Shown: positions 47,450-56,274, numbered from the stretch's first letter. The stretch is DNA of 64,000 bases from Rhodococcus oryzae (GCF_005049235.1 NZ_SUMD01000001.1:186001-250000); one strand, 5' to 3'. Numbers and translations: made by a program. The notes: generated by a model not told the origin, from the sequence alone.

Positions 47450-49084
47450 CTATTCGACGCCGAGCTGCAGCAGATCCCCGGACTGCCCGCCCTCGTAGAT
47501 CAATACCTCGACGCCCGGGTGGCGCGCGGCGACATGCTCCGACAGGAGGTCGGCGAAGCCCGCGGGAATCTCGGCCCCCAGCAACAACGTCAACAGTTCG
47601 CCGCCGACCCCGAGAACCTGGTCGATCAGGCGCCTGCCAGCCTCGGCCGGGTCGGGCGCGATCACCACGACCTCGCGTCCGATCAGACCGAGCCCGTCGC
47701 CTGCCTCGCACGTACCCATCAGGGTGAGCGCCCGCTCCGTCGCCACGCGCAACGATCCCCAGCGCGTCGTCGCGGCCGCCTCGGACATCGCGAACACGTC
47801 GTCGACGGCGGCCCGCCCCGGGTCGTGCACGGCGAGGGCGGCGAGTCCCTGCACCATCGACGAGCAGGGCAGCAGCAGCACCTCGTGGCTCTCGTCGCGG
47901 GCGGCGACACCGATGGCCACCAGCTCCGGCGCCGAGAGTGCCCCGTTCGGGAGCACCAGCACCTCACCGCAATCGAGCCCGCGAATCGCGTCGAGCAGCT
48001 GATCGGGGGTGACCGGTTCGTCGCAGCGGAGCACCGTCGCACCCTCCCCCGCGAAGAGGTCGGCGGCGCCGTCGCCCGCGACGATCGCGAGGACCCCGCG
48101 GTCGGTCGAGTCCGCACGCCTGCCGACCCGCCCGGCCCGCGTCTCGTCGAGGGCAAAGCAGGAGATCCGGATGTCGTGGGTGCGACCCGCGGCGAGTCCG
48201 GCCTCGACCGCGGGGCCGGGATCCGAGCAGTGCACGTGCACCGACCAGGAGCCATCGCCGTCACCGACGATGATCACCGAGTCGCCCAGCTCACCGAGCC
48301 GGGACCGCAGGGTGTCCACCCGTCGCGAGTCGGACCCGGAGAGCAGGTACATCACCTCGTAGTCCTGGTCGCCCGGCTCGTCCGCGCAGGCGGACGGCGG
48401 TGCGACCGCGCCGGGGGACGCAAGCGTGACCGGCACGACCACGATGTCCTGACGCTCGGGTGTCGCCCCCGTGACCACGCCGACGAGCGCGTCGAGAATG
48501 ACCAGCAGCCCGAGCCCGCCCGCGTCGACCACGCCTGCCGCGCCGAGAACGGAGAGCTGCGAGGGGGTGCGCGCGAGCGCCTCGGCGGCGGCGTCGGCGG
48601 CCTCCGCGGCCACCACAGACAGCGCCGCGTCGTGCGGGCACCCGTCCGCCGCCGCTGCTGCGTGCCGGAGCACCGTCACGATCGTGCCCTCGACCGGGAT
48701 GCTGATCGCCTCCGTCGCCAGCACGGCGGCCTCGTTCAGCGCACCGCGAAGCAGCCGGGCGTCCAGCGGCTCGTCGCCTGCGACCTCGGCGATCCCACGC
48801 AGCACCTGGGACAGGATCACGCCGGAGTTGCCGCGGGCTCCCGCTACTGCGCCTCGGGCCAGGGCCGCGGCCACCGCGCCCACCGAGGCGGCCGGGCCGA
48901 CGACCTCGGCGCTTTCGGCGGCCGCGCGCATGGTGAACAGGAGATTCGTGCCGGTGTCCGAGTCCGGAACCGGGAAGACATTGAGGCTGTTGATCTCCTC
49001 GCAGCGGGCGACCAGGCCGTCCACGCACCGCCGCGACCAACGCAGCAACGCCTCGCCGTCCACGCTGTCCAGGGCAATGAGCAA
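47450..49084 (-). CDS. DAK2-domain kinase (FakA/YloV-like)
   Basis: 544-aa protein with an N-terminal dihydroxyacetone-kinase-2 domain (INSLNVFPVPDSDTGTNL metal/ATP site near residue 32-49, ARGAVAGARGNSGVILSQ) and a C-terminal FakA-type region. In Firmicutes FakA phosphorylates fatty acids presented by FakB; no FakB gene is visible here. The start is not settled: TTG 49084 has GAAGAG 5 nt upstream and fits the family, while GTG 49063 is the next choice. It is divergent from rpmB and followed by recG. Confidence 0.88.
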   Translation of the reverse strand: MLIALDSVDGEALLRWSRRCVDGLVARCEEINSLNVFPVPDSDTGTNLLFTMRAAAESAEVVGPAASVGAVAAALARGAVAGARGNSGVILSQVLRGIAEVAGDEPLDARLLRGALNEAAVLATEAISIPVEGTIVTVLRHAAAAADGCPHDAALSVVAAEAADAAAEALARTPSQLSVLGAAGVVDAGGLGLLVILDALVGVVTGATPERQDIVVVPVTLASPGAVAPPSACADEPGDQDYEVMYLLSGSDSRRVDTLRSRLGELGDSVIIVGDGDGSWSVHVHCSDPGPAVEAGLAAGRTHDIRISCFALDETRAGRVGRRADSTDRGVLAIVAGDGAADLFAGEGATVLRCDEPVTPDQLLDAIRGLDCGEVLVLPNGALSAPELVAIGVAARDESHEVLLLPCSSMVQGLAALAVHDPGRAAVDDVFAMSEAAATTRWGSLRVATERALTLMGTCEAGDGLGLIGREVVVIAPDPAEAGRRLIDQVLGVGGELLTLLLGAEIPAGFADLLSEHVAARHPGVEVLIYEGGQSGDLLQLGVE

Positions 49085-49309
49085 CTCGACTCTTCCTCTC
49101 TGCCCTAGTGGGAACTGCTCGGCTCGGCCAGACTATCCTTCTCCACAGACGGTCCGCCCGGCTCCACGTGCGGGACAGGCCGGTTTGGTCAATCAACACG
49201 GATACGGTTACTCTTGCAGGGTTGCCTCGCAAGGGTCACTTCGGTGTCCCGTGTTCGTAGGCCAGCACCAAAGAAGATATCCGTACATCAATTCAAGGAG
49301 TTCGCGACT

Positions 49310-49501
49310 ATGGCTGCCGTCTGCGACGTATGCGCCAAGGGGCCCGGCTTCGGTAAGTCGGTCTCGCACTCGCACCGGCGTACCAACCGTCGTTGGAACC
49401 CGAACATTCAGACTGTCCGGGCCCAGGTTGGACCCGGTACCCGTCAGAAGCTCAACGTGTGCACCTCCTGCCTCAAGGCAGGCAAGGTCGTCCGCGGCTG
49501 A
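49310..49501 (+). CDS. rpmB: 50S ribosomal protein L28
   Basis: 63-aa L28 in the zinc-ribbon form (CDVC near the N-terminus and CTSC near the C-terminus), with [16 protein letters not shown], the family core. The start is ATG 49310 with AAGGAG 9 nt upstream. It is a single-gene unit with a strong terminator. It is divergent from the DAK2-recG operon as in mycobacteria. Confidence 0.97.
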   Translation: MAAVCDVCAKGPGFGKSVSHSHRRTNRRWNPNIQTVRAQVGPGTRQKLNVCTSCLKAGKVVRG

Positions 49502-49517
49502 CGCGTTCCACGCTTTC

Positions 49518-49558
49518 ACGACTGTGCCCCGACACCTCAGGTGTCGGGGCACAGTCGT
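49518..49558 (+). terminator. Very long hairpin terminator of rpmB
   Basis: Perfect 19-bp inverted repeat (left arm 49518-49536, right arm 49540-49558, core GTGCCCCGACACC) with a 3-nt loop, 16 bp after the rpmB stop. It ends about 25 bp before the next gene and gives strong insulation. Confidence 0.85.
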
Positions 49559-49583
49559 ATTTGCGGCCCGATATGGTTCATCG

Positions 49584-50381
49584 GTGACTTCACTCGACGG
49601 CTTCAGCCACGTCCGCCTCGAAGGCGACGTACTCCGAATCGCAATCGCCACCGCCGACAACGGCACCTCCCTCGACTTCGACGGGGTGAGCCAGGGCACC
49701 ACGGCGCTGCAGGCCTTGGCGGCGGGCACCCTCGCCGCGCGCAGCGTCCTGTTGATCGGCGAGGGCGCCAACTTCTGCGCGGGCGGCAACGTCCGGGCCT
49801 TCGCCGCCGCCGAGAACCGCGGCGAGTTCGTCGACTACCTCGCGCGCACCCTGCACGACTTCGTCCGCGCGATCGATGCCACCGAGATCCCGGTCGTCGC
49901 CGCCGTTCAGGGCTGGGCGGCCGGCGCGGGCATGAGCCTGGTCTGCGCCTCCGACGTCTCCATCGGTGGCCCGTCCACCAAGCTCCGCCCGGCCTACCCC
50001 TCGATCGGGTACACCCCCGACGGCGGCATGTCCTGGACGCTGCCGCGGATCGTCGGGATCGCCAAGGCCCGCGAGATCCTGCTCACCGACGCGATCATCG
50101 GCGGTGACGAGGCGGTGCGGCTCGGCATCCTGAGCCGGCTGGTCGGCGACGACGAGATCCGCGAAGAGGCGCTGCGGGTCGCCCGCACCCTCGCGGCAGG
50201 TCCGACCGCCGCCTATGCGGGCATCAAGCGCCTGCTCGCGCAGTCGGGTCAGCGTTCGCTGTCCGAGCAGCTGGACGCGGAGACCGCCTCGATCTCGGCC
50301 GCGGCCGCCGGCCCGACCGGCAGGGAGGGCGTCGACGCCTTCGTCGAGAAGCGCCGCGCCGACTTCGCCGCAGGCCAGTAG
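49584..50381 (+). CDS. Enoyl-CoA hydratase/isomerase family protein
   Basis: 265-aa crotonase-fold protein. The first oxyanion-hole region reads LLIGEGANFCAGGNVRAFA and the second VVAAVQGWAAGAGMSLVCASD. The usual catalytic Glu of hydratases (second region) is not obvious, with YPSIGYTPDGGMSWTLPRIVG following; an isomerase or thioesterase activity is equally possible. The start GTG 49584 has no ribosome site, but TATGGT at 49572-49577 would give a leaderless transcript. It stands alone after the rpmB terminator. Confidence 0.85.
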   Translation: MTSLDGFSHVRLEGDVLRIAIATADNGTSLDFDGVSQGTTALQALAAGTLAARSVLLIGEGANFCAGGNVRAFAAAENRGEFVDYLARTLHDFVRAIDATEIPVVAAVQGWAAGAGMSLVCASDVSIGGPSTKLRPAYPSIGYTPDGGMSWTLPRIVGIAKAREILLTDAIIGGDEAVRLGILSRLVGDDEIREEALRVARTLAAGPTAAYAGIKRLLAQSGQRSLSEQLDAETASISAAAAGPTGREGVDAFVEKRRADFAAGQ

Positions 50382-50422
50382 CTCGACCAGCGCTTCCGAC
50401 AGATTCACCACGTGCGATAGGA

Positions 50423-50458
50423 GGCCGGAGGGAGTGCTCGCGAGCTGTCCCTCCGGCC
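50423..50458. terminator. Bidirectional terminator
   Basis: Perfect 11-bp stem (GGCCGGAGGGA / TCCCTCCGGCC) with a 14-nt loop, between the convergent stops at 50381 and 50513. Confidence 0.75.
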
Positions 50459-50512
50459 CACGTATGCGGTCTGGCCGACTCAAAAGGCCACCCGGGCAAC
50501 GGACCCAAGCGT

Positions 50513-51073
50513 CTACGGGAGTTGGAAAACACCGATCCCAGGGCTGACCGGCACCTGAGGCCAGGTGCCGCTCCCGTGTGGGAAGGCGCGGGCGTCGACG
50601 CCGGCGATCGAGGCGACCGTGCCGCTACCGGCGACCACTGTCGCGGGGGCGTATCGGCACCACTCGTCTGGTGCGATGGACCGACTGAAGTCAGCGGGCT
50701 GCAGGGCTCGGAGCACGGTGGTACCGGCCGCGCCTGTGGTCAGGTTTCGCCAGTTCACCGAGACGTCAATACAGTCGAGCGTGGTGATCGAGGTCGTCGT
50801 CGGAGGACCGGCCGCGAACGTCACCACGCCGGGTGCACCCGTCGTGGCCGTCGGCGTCACCGCTGCCAGCTGGTGCGGCACCCAGCACCTGAACCCAACC
50901 GTGCTACACGCCGAGACGAACGTCACCGGGACCTGAAACACCGTGGTCGCCGGGGTCGGCATGGGCGGCGCGTCCGCCTGCGCCGCGGCGGGTGGGCCGA
51001 GAGGGAGTGCCAGAACCGCCACGGACGCAACGGCCCCGGCAACGAACCGACGATGACTCGCGACATAGCGCAT
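50513..51073 (-). CDS. Exported protein of unknown function
   Basis: 186-aa secreted protein. A signal peptide (basic RR, then FVAGAVASVAVLALPLGPP with cleavage after AQA) is followed by a mature part of about 155 residues rich in Val, Thr, Pro and Ala. Four Cys (in SACSTVGFRCW, TLDC and EWCRY) could form two disulfides. It resembles small secreted actinobacterial proteins of unknown role; I do not recognise a family. The start is ATG 51073 with GGAGGG 7 nt upstream. Confidence 0.75.
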   Translation of the reverse strand: MRYVASHRRFVAGAVASVAVLALPLGPPAAAQADAPPMPTPATTVFQVPVTFVSACSTVGFRCWVPHQLAAVTPTATTGAPGVVTFAAGPPTTTSITTLDCIDVSVNWRNLTTGAAGTTVLRALQPADFSRSIAPDEWCRYAPATVVAGSGTVASIAGVDARAFPHGSGTWPQVPVSPGIGVFQLP

Positions 51074-51226
51074 GGCGTGACCCTCCACGACGGAATCCGC
51101 CCCGACCTGCTGCAATGTCAGCGTACTCGCGAGTTCCGACCGCCCCGCCGAACGCTGATTCGGCGGCCACAAAATGTTTGCCGACCGGATCCGAATTCGA
51201 TGCTGTGTCGTGTCGGACCCCGGCGG

Positions 51227-51232
51227 TAGAAT
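51227..51232 (+). promoter_or_regulatory. -10 box of the DUF222-HNH gene
   Basis: TAGAAT ends 6 bp before ATG 51239, so transcription should begin at or beside the start codon (leaderless). No good -35 is present. It overlaps the SOS box at 51232-51249 by one base. Confidence 0.5.
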
Positions 51233-51249
51233 TCGAACATGAGTTCGAA
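51232..51249. promoter_or_regulatory. LexA (SOS) box across the start codon
   Basis: Perfect dyad TTCGAAC-ATGA-GTTCGAA, containing the mycobacterial SOS consensus TCGAAC-N4-GTTCGA in full. The four spacer bases are the ATG start codon and the next base. LexA bound here would cover the transcription start. Members of the 13E12/DUF222 family in M. tuberculosis are known LexA targets. Confidence 0.85.
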
Positions 51250-52681
51250 CGACGTCGTCGGGGTCTCGGAACAGGTGCACGGCCACCTGTCCGCATTGGC
51301 CGCCGCCATCGACGGGCTCACTGAGTGCGATCTGACGGGGTTGCCGGGCGGCGAGCTGACATCGGTCATGCAACAGGTCGAAATATCACTTCGCCGGGCC
51401 GGTACGGTGGGGCACCGGCTGATCGTGGAAACAACCGAACGCTCACCCCCGACCGAGCTGGGCCACACATCCCTCAACAAGTTCCTGATCGCCGTGCTTC
51501 GGATCTCCGCCGCTGACGCCTCCGCAAGGGTCACCGCGGCAAAGTCACTGGGCACCTGGCATGCGCTGTCCGGCCAGCCGCTACCTGCAGATCTGCCTGA
51601 AACCGCTGCCGCGCAACGCGACGGCGATATCGGGGCGGATCACGCCCGGGCAATACGCGAGGTCATGCGCAAGACCCCCCACGCTGTGAGTAGTTCCGAC
51701 GTCGCCGCCGCGGAGCAGATCCTGGCGGAACTCGCACGCTCGGCCACCCCCGAGGACGTCGAGAAGGCCGGACACAACCTGCTCGCGCATCTGAACCCGG
51801 ACGGCAACCTCACCGACGAGAGAGATCGCAAGCGTCTGCGCGGGATCCGGCTCGGCCGCCAAGACAAGAATCTGATGACCCCGATCTCTGGTCACCTCGA
51901 CCCCGAGGCCCGCGCATTGCTCGACCCGATTTTGGCGAAGTGGGCTCGGCCCGGGATGAACAATCCCGACGACCCCGAATCACCCACCGGCGCCGCCGAA
52001 CACCCCGGTGTCGACCGCGACCAGCTCGCCGCCGCCGCGGGCCGCGACACCCGCACCGCCGCGCAACGCAACCACGACGCTGTCAAGGAAGCGCTGCGCA
52101 CACTCCTCGGCTCCGGCATCCTCGGTTCCCACCGAGGCCTGCCGGTGACGACGATCATCACCATGACCCTCGATCAACTCGAGCACGCCACCGGCGTCGC
52201 CACCACGGCGTCCGGCGGGACCCTCCCGATTCGAGACGCATTGAAGATGGCCCAACGGTCACATCCGGTGCTGGTGCTCTTCGACCACAACGGCAGACCA
52301 CTGCACCTCGGACGGAGCAAACGCCTCGCCACCGCCGACCAACGACTCGCATTGATCGCCGCCGACGGTGGCTGCACCCGGCCCGGCTGCGACGCCCCCG
52401 CCACGATGACCGCCGTCCACCACATCCACGACTGGTCCAAGGGCGGCGCCACCGACATCGGCGTCCTCACTCTGGGCTGCGACGGCTGCCACGCCCTCAT
52501 CCACGACGGCCCCGGCGGCTGGCACACCCGCACCGCACCCGAAGGCACCGAGTACGCCGGACGCACCGAATGGATCCCGCCGCCGCACATCGATCCCGAC
52601 CGAAAACCCCGGATCAACCACCGCCACCACCCGAAAGAGCTCCTCGCGCGTGCCCGACGAAAAGCGCGGGCGCGTCGATAG
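51239..52681 (+). CDS. DUF222 / HNH endonuclease (13E12 repeat family)
   Basis: 480-aa protein with an N-terminal DUF222 domain (residues 20-330) and a C-terminal HNH nuclease: CTRPGC..HHIHDWSKGGATDIGVLTLGCDGCHALIH, with zinc Cys pairs and catalytic His. The tail is basic (ARARRKARARR). The family is multicopy in mycobacteria (REP13E12), and one copy serves as a prophage attachment site there. The start ATG 51239 has no leader; a perfect SOS box lies across it, so induction by DNA damage is expected. It is intact, with no flanking repeats seen. Confidence 0.92.
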   Translation: MSSNDVVGVSEQVHGHLSALAAAIDGLTECDLTGLPGGELTSVMQQVEISLRRAGTVGHRLIVETTERSPPTELGHTSLNKFLIAVLRISAADASARVTAAKSLGTWHALSGQPLPADLPETAAAQRDGDIGADHARAIREVMRKTPHAVSSSDVAAAEQILAELARSATPEDVEKAGHNLLAHLNPDGNLTDERDRKRLRGIRLGRQDKNLMTPISGHLDPEARALLDPILAKWARPGMNNPDDPESPTGAAEHPGVDRDQLAAAAGRDTRTAAQRNHDAVKEALRTLLGSGILGSHRGLPVTTIITMTLDQLEHATGVATTASGGTLPIRDALKMAQRSHPVLVLFDHNGRPLHLGRSKRLATADQRLALIAADGGCTRPGCDAPATMTAVHHIHDWSKGGATDIGVLTLGCDGCHALIHDGPGGWHTRTAPEGTEYAGRTEWIPPPHIDPDRKPRINHRHHPKELLARARRKARARR

Positions 52682-52711
52682 ACAGCGAGCGCCCACAATG
52701 CAGCCGTACGT

Positions 52712-53053
52712 TCAGCTCGCGGGGTCGTAGTGGAACGCGCGTACCTCCTGCGCGCACCGGCAGGCAACCGCGATCTTCGCAGCCCATTCCAGTGCCGCCT
52801 CGCGGGAGGGCAACTCCAGCACCGTGTAGCCGCCTTCGAGCTGCTTCGTCTGCGGGTACGTGCCCTCGGTCACCGTGCCATCCCCATCGACCAGGACAGG
52901 CGGAACGCTCTCGTCGATTCCACCGCCGAACACCCAGACGCCTGCGGCCTTCGCCTCCTCCACCACCGCGTGCGATGCATCCGACGCTGCCTGCAGAACC
53001 TCGTCGGGAAAGTCCATGGCGCCACTCGGGAACGAGATCAGGTACTTCGTCAT
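52712..53053 (-). CDS. YCII-related (DGPF domain) protein
   Basis: 113-aa protein of the YCII/DGPF family: MTKYLISFPSG start, VFGGGIDES, DGTVTEGTYPQTKQLEGGYTVLELPS and the terminal ALEWAAKIA..EVRAF. The family forms ferredoxin-like dimers often tied to ECF sigma factors; none is near here. The start is ATG 53053; longer frames upstream have no support. It is a single gene between the DUF222 and DUF2442-DUF4375 genes. Confidence 0.88.
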   Translation of the reverse strand: MTKYLISFPSGAMDFPDEVLQAASDASHAVVEEAKAAGVWVFGGGIDESVPPVLVDGDGTVTEGTYPQTKQLEGGYTVLELPSREAALEWAAKIAVACRCAQEVRAFHYDPAS

Positions 53054-53218
53054 CGCGTCGACTCCTTCTTGACGTTTCAGGGATCGGATCCATCCTCGCC
53101 GAGGCGGGCGCGCGCTGCACACAAGATGAGACTCGACTCGGACCCCAGTACCCGCGCTCACCGGATCCGAGAGGGACGTGTCATCACCCCAGTTCAGGAG
53201 GCTGATTAGGATTTCCGC

Positions 53219-53872
53219 GTGACGGACGAACGATCGGACACCAATGAGACCTACCGCATCACCGGCGTCGCCCTCACCGATACCTCCATCCTGCTGACAC
53301 TCGCCGACGGGCAAACACTCACAGAGCCGCTCCGGCGCCACGTTCGTCTGGAGAAGGCGACACCAGCGGAGCGGGAACGGTGGGGGCTGACCGATGACGG
53401 TCACGGCGTGAACTGGCCGGAGCTGTGGGAGCCGAGCCCGGAGGGAATGGTGAGCGTGTGGGAGATCCTGCAGGATCGCCTCTACGACGCCGCACTCGGC
53501 CGACTCAAGACCGCCGATTGGAACGTGGACGCGATCTCGCCGCGCGACTTCGACCTGGTCGCGCTGTGGCGGGCGGAGGCCGATATCAACAACGGCGGGT
53601 TCCTGCAGTTCCTCGGAAACTGGGGCATCCGCAATCACGAGACCGCGGTCGAGGCGCTGGATGCGATCGGCGCTACGGCGGCCGCGGGCCTCGTGCGGGC
53701 GATGTTCATCGTCGTCGAGCCGCACCTCGCCGCAGGCGGGATCGAATCGATCTCGGACATCTACGGCCGTCTGACCGAAGCCGAGAACGAACGCCTGGGC
53801 GTGCTGGACGAAGCCTTCTGGGATTACCCCGACCCGCTCACCCGCCTCGTCGTCGAGCATTACGGCCCCTGA
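53219..53872 (+). CDS. DUF2442-like / DUF4375 domain protein
   Basis: 217-aa protein that appears to join two small domains. Residues about 12-85 match the DUF2442 pattern (LADGQTLTEPLRRHVRLEKATPAER, then GVNWPELWE). Residues about 110-215 match DUF4375 (ADINNGGFLQFLGNWG, AVEALDAIGA). Neither has a known function; both are often found in phage-defence or toxin-immunity neighbourhoods, but none is evident here. The start GTG 53219 is inferred. It stands alone. Confidence 0.65.
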   Translation: MTDERSDTNETYRITGVALTDTSILLTLADGQTLTEPLRRHVRLEKATPAERERWGLTDDGHGVNWPELWEPSPEGMVSVWEILQDRLYDAALGRLKTADWNVDAISPRDFDLVALWRAEADINNGGFLQFLGNWGIRNHETAVEALDAIGATAAAGLVRAMFIVVEPHLAAGGIESISDIYGRLTEAENERLGVLDEAFWDYPDPLTRLVVEHYGP

Positions 53873-53955
53873 TCTCAAGGGAGCCAAGCGTTCCTAACGG
53901 ATGCTCAGTTCCCCCGACACCGTTGCATGAATACCGACCTACGGCGGGCAATGAC

Positions 53956-54636
53956 TCAGGAGGGCAGCCGCCAGTCGACCGGCCCCTCCCCCAATTCGTC
54001 GAGGAGCCGGTTGGCGCGGCTGAACGGCCGCGACCCGAAGAATCCGCGGCGGGCGGACAGCGGCGACGGGTGTGCGGACTCGATCACCGGCACATCGCCG
54101 AGCATCGGCTTCAGGGTGCCCGCGTCCCGCCCCCACAGGATCGCCACCATCGGCTCGGCCCGCGCTACCAGCGCCCGGATGGCCTGCTCGGTCACGGCCT
54201 CCCAGCCCTTTCCTCGATGCGCGGCCGCCTTGCCGGACTCGACGGTGAGCACCCTGTTGAGCAGCAACACCCCCCGCTCGCTCCACGGCGTCAGGTCGCC
54301 ATTGCCGGGCGTCGGCAACCCCAGATCCTCGCTGTACTCGGCGAAGATGTTGCCGAGGCTTCGCGGCACCGGACGCACGTCGGGCGCCACCGAGAAGCTC
54401 AGTCCCACCGCATGTCCCGGCGTCGGGTAGGGATCCTGGCCCACGATCAGCACCCGGACGTCACGAAACGGCTGCCGGAAGGCCCGCAGCACGTTCTCCT
54501 GGGCAGGCAGGGGGTCGCGGCCCTGCGCGGCCTCGTCACGAACGAACTCCTCCATCGCGGAGATCTGTCCCGCGACCGGCGCCAGGGCCTGCGCCCAGCC
54601 CGCCTCCATCAGCTCGTCCAGAGATCGGGCCGGCAT
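53956..54636 (-). CDS. ung: Uracil-DNA glycosylase
   Basis: 226-aa family-1 UDG removing uracil from DNA. The catalytic [17 protein letters not shown] motif (Asp) and the His motif [21 protein letters not shown] are intact. The start is ATG 54636, sharing its A with the stop of the upstream gene (TGATG), so translation is coupled. It is the last gene of thiL, gamma-carbonic-anhydrase-like, ung. Confidence 0.97.
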   Translation of the reverse strand: MPARSLDELMEAGWAQALAPVAGQISAMEEFVRDEAAQGRDPLPAQENVLRAFRQPFRDVRVLIVGQDPYPTPGHAVGLSFSVAPDVRPVPRSLGNIFAEYSEDLGLPTPGNGDLTPWSERGVLLLNRVLTVESGKAAAHRGKGWEAVTEQAIRALVARAEPMVAILWGRDAGTLKPMLGDVPVIESAHPSPLSARRGFFGSRPFSRANRLLDELGEGPVDWRLPS

Positions 54637-55157
54637 CAGTCGAGACGCCGGAGCGCGTCCCGGTAGAACGCGGCGTTTGCCGAATAGGTCTTCACGTTGA
54701 TATCCAGGTGCCCCTCGGGCACCTCGTAGCCCTCGCGGATCTTCGCGGGCACACCGAGCGCCATCCGGCGCGCAGGCACCTCGAACTTGAACGGGATGAC
54801 GGCTCCGGCGCCGACGATCGCGCCGCTGCCGACCTTCGAGCCGTTCAGCACGACCGATCCGGACGCGATCAGGCAGTTGTCGCCGATGGTGGCGCCCTCG
54901 ATGTGCGCGCTGTGCCCCACCACGCAGCCCGACCCGATCACCGTCGGATCGATCGGGGTGCAGTGAATGACGGTGCCGTCCTGGATGTTGGTGTCCGCAC
55001 CGATCGTGATGGTCCCGTAGTCGCCGCGCAGCACCGCCTGCGGCCACACCGAGGCGCCCGCGGCCAGGGTCACCGCACCGATCACCACGGCGTCGGGGTG
55101 GACGTACGCGTCCGGATGGATGTCGGGAACGCGGTCGCCGAGGGCGTAGATAGGCAT
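54636..55157 (-). CDS. Gamma carbonic anhydrase-like hexapeptide protein
   Basis: 173-aa left-handed beta-helix protein with the gamma carbonic anhydrase histidines (VIHC and GHSAH) and Arg/Asp/Gln positions in LRGDYGTI and IQDGTVIH. It would form a trimer with zinc at the interfaces; many family members have no measurable activity. The start is ATG 55157, 13 bp after thiL. It is coupled to ung. Confidence 0.9.
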   Translation of the reverse strand: MPIYALGDRVPDIHPDAYVHPDAVVIGAVTLAAGASVWPQAVLRGDYGTITIGADTNIQDGTVIHCTPIDPTVIGSGCVVGHSAHIEGATIGDNCLIASGSVVLNGSKVGSGAIVGAGAVIPFKFEVPARRMALGVPAKIREGYEVPEGHLDINVKTYSANAAFYRDALRRLD

Positions 55158-55170
55158 GGGGGCAATCTAT

Positions 55171-56079
55171 CTAATCGAAGCTCTGCCATCCGCCGCCGCC
55201 CGCCCAGGAACGGCCGTCGACCTGCACGCCGTCGCCGTCCAGGACCCACCCGATCCGACGCCAGCCCGCAGGTAGCGACGTATCGGCGGGGAAGGTCGCG
55301 GCCAGGGCATGGTCCTCGCCACCGGTGAGTACCCAGTCGAGCGCGTCCGCCCCCAGCGCCGTCGCGGCTCCGGAGAGCTCTGGCCCGGGTTCGAGCAGCG
55401 CGCTGTCCAGGTCCATCGCGACCCCCGAGACTGTGCACATGTGCCCCAGATCGGCGATCAGTCCGTCGGACACATCGGTCATCGCGGTGGCCCCTGCGCG
55501 CGCCGCAACCGGACCGCTCTCGTAGGGCGGTACCGGAACCGTGTGCGCGGCAACCAGTTCCGGGAAACCATCCGATTCGGCGAGCAGCGCGGCCAGTCCC
55601 GCCGCCGACCAACCGAGCCGCCCCGCGACGGCCACCTGATCGCCGGGACGCGCCCCCGATCGCAGCACCGGCGCATGCCCGCCCAGGTCTCCGAGCACCG
55701 TGATCGAGACCACCAACTGCTCCGCCTGCACCATGTCCCCGCCGATCACACCCGCGCCGAACCCGGCCACTTCGGCCCAGATCCCGTCCGTCAGCGCGTC
55801 GGTGACGGCCACCGGCGTGCTCGGCGGGCACCCGATCGCCACCAGGAACGAGGTCGGCCAGGCCCCCATCGCGACGATGTCCGCGCCGTTCTGCGCGACC
55901 GCCTTGCGCCCGACCTGGTCGGGCGTCGACCAATCCAGCCGGAAGTGCCTGCCCTCGACCAGCATGTCGGTCGAGGCGACCACCGCGCCATCCGGCGCCC
56001 GCACCACCGCGGCGTCGTCACCGGGGCCGAGGAGCGTGCTCTCGGGTTGCGCTCGACCCGCCACCGCCCGGTCGATCAC
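55171..56079 (-). CDS. thiL: Thiamine-monophosphate kinase (N-terminus probably longer)
   Basis: ThiL phosphorylates thiamine monophosphate to the active diphosphate. Motifs present are LLGPGDDAAVV, VASTDMLVEGRHFRLDWS, GRKAVAQNGADIVAMGA and TDVSDGLIADLGHM. The first ordinary start codon is GTG 56079 (VIDRAVAGR), giving 302 aa. However, the family's conserved N-terminal residues, here TVADIGEFA, are encoded in frame just upstream. No ATG, GTG or TTG lies between those residues and the next upstream in-frame stop. A perfect GGAGG at 56149-56153 is 6 nt before an in-frame ATC (56140-56142), which would give 323 aa, the usual length. Confidence 0.93.
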   Translation of the reverse strand: MIDRAVAGRAQPESTLLGPGDDAAVVRAPDGAVVASTDMLVEGRHFRLDWSTPDQVGRKAVAQNGADIVAMGAWPTSFLVAIGCPPSTPVAVTDALTDGIWAEVAGFGAGVIGGDMVQAEQLVVSITVLGDLGGHAPVLRSGARPGDQVAVAGRLGWSAAGLAALLAESDGFPELVAAHTVPVPPYESGPVAARAGATAMTDVSDGLIADLGHMCTVSGVAMDLDSALLEPGPELSGAATALGADALDWVLTGGEDHALAATFPADTSLPAGWRRIGWVLDGDGVQVDGRSWAGGGGWQSFD

Positions 56080-56139
56080 CGCGAACTCGCCGATGTCGGC
56101 GACCGTGCGCCCGGCATCGGTGCCGCGATCAGTCGATTC

Positions 56140-56153
56140 GATGACGCACCTCC
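56140..56153 (-). promoter_or_regulatory. Shine-Dalgarno and possible ATC start of thiL
   Basis: GGAGG (minus strand, 56149-56153), then the 6-nt spacer TGCGTC, then ATC (56140-56142) in the thiL frame. A GTG at 56147-56149 lies in another frame and stops after six codons. Confidence 0.45.
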
Positions 56154-56274
56154 GAGGAATGAGAACCGGTACCCTTTATCGCAGCCGGGAGTGACCCGAC
56201 CGTGCAAGTGGCAGGCCAGGGCCACCGCGACTCTACCGAGGTCGCGGGCACTGCACCGAGAAGGGGCGTCAGCG

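Noticed and set aside
49518-49558. Terminal inverted repeat of a small mobile element
   Set aside because: The arms are 3 nt apart and lie just after the rpmB stop, so this is a terminator hairpin; no target duplication seen.
56147-56149. GTG as the thiL start next to the GGAGG
   Set aside because: It is in another frame and meets a TGA after six codons.
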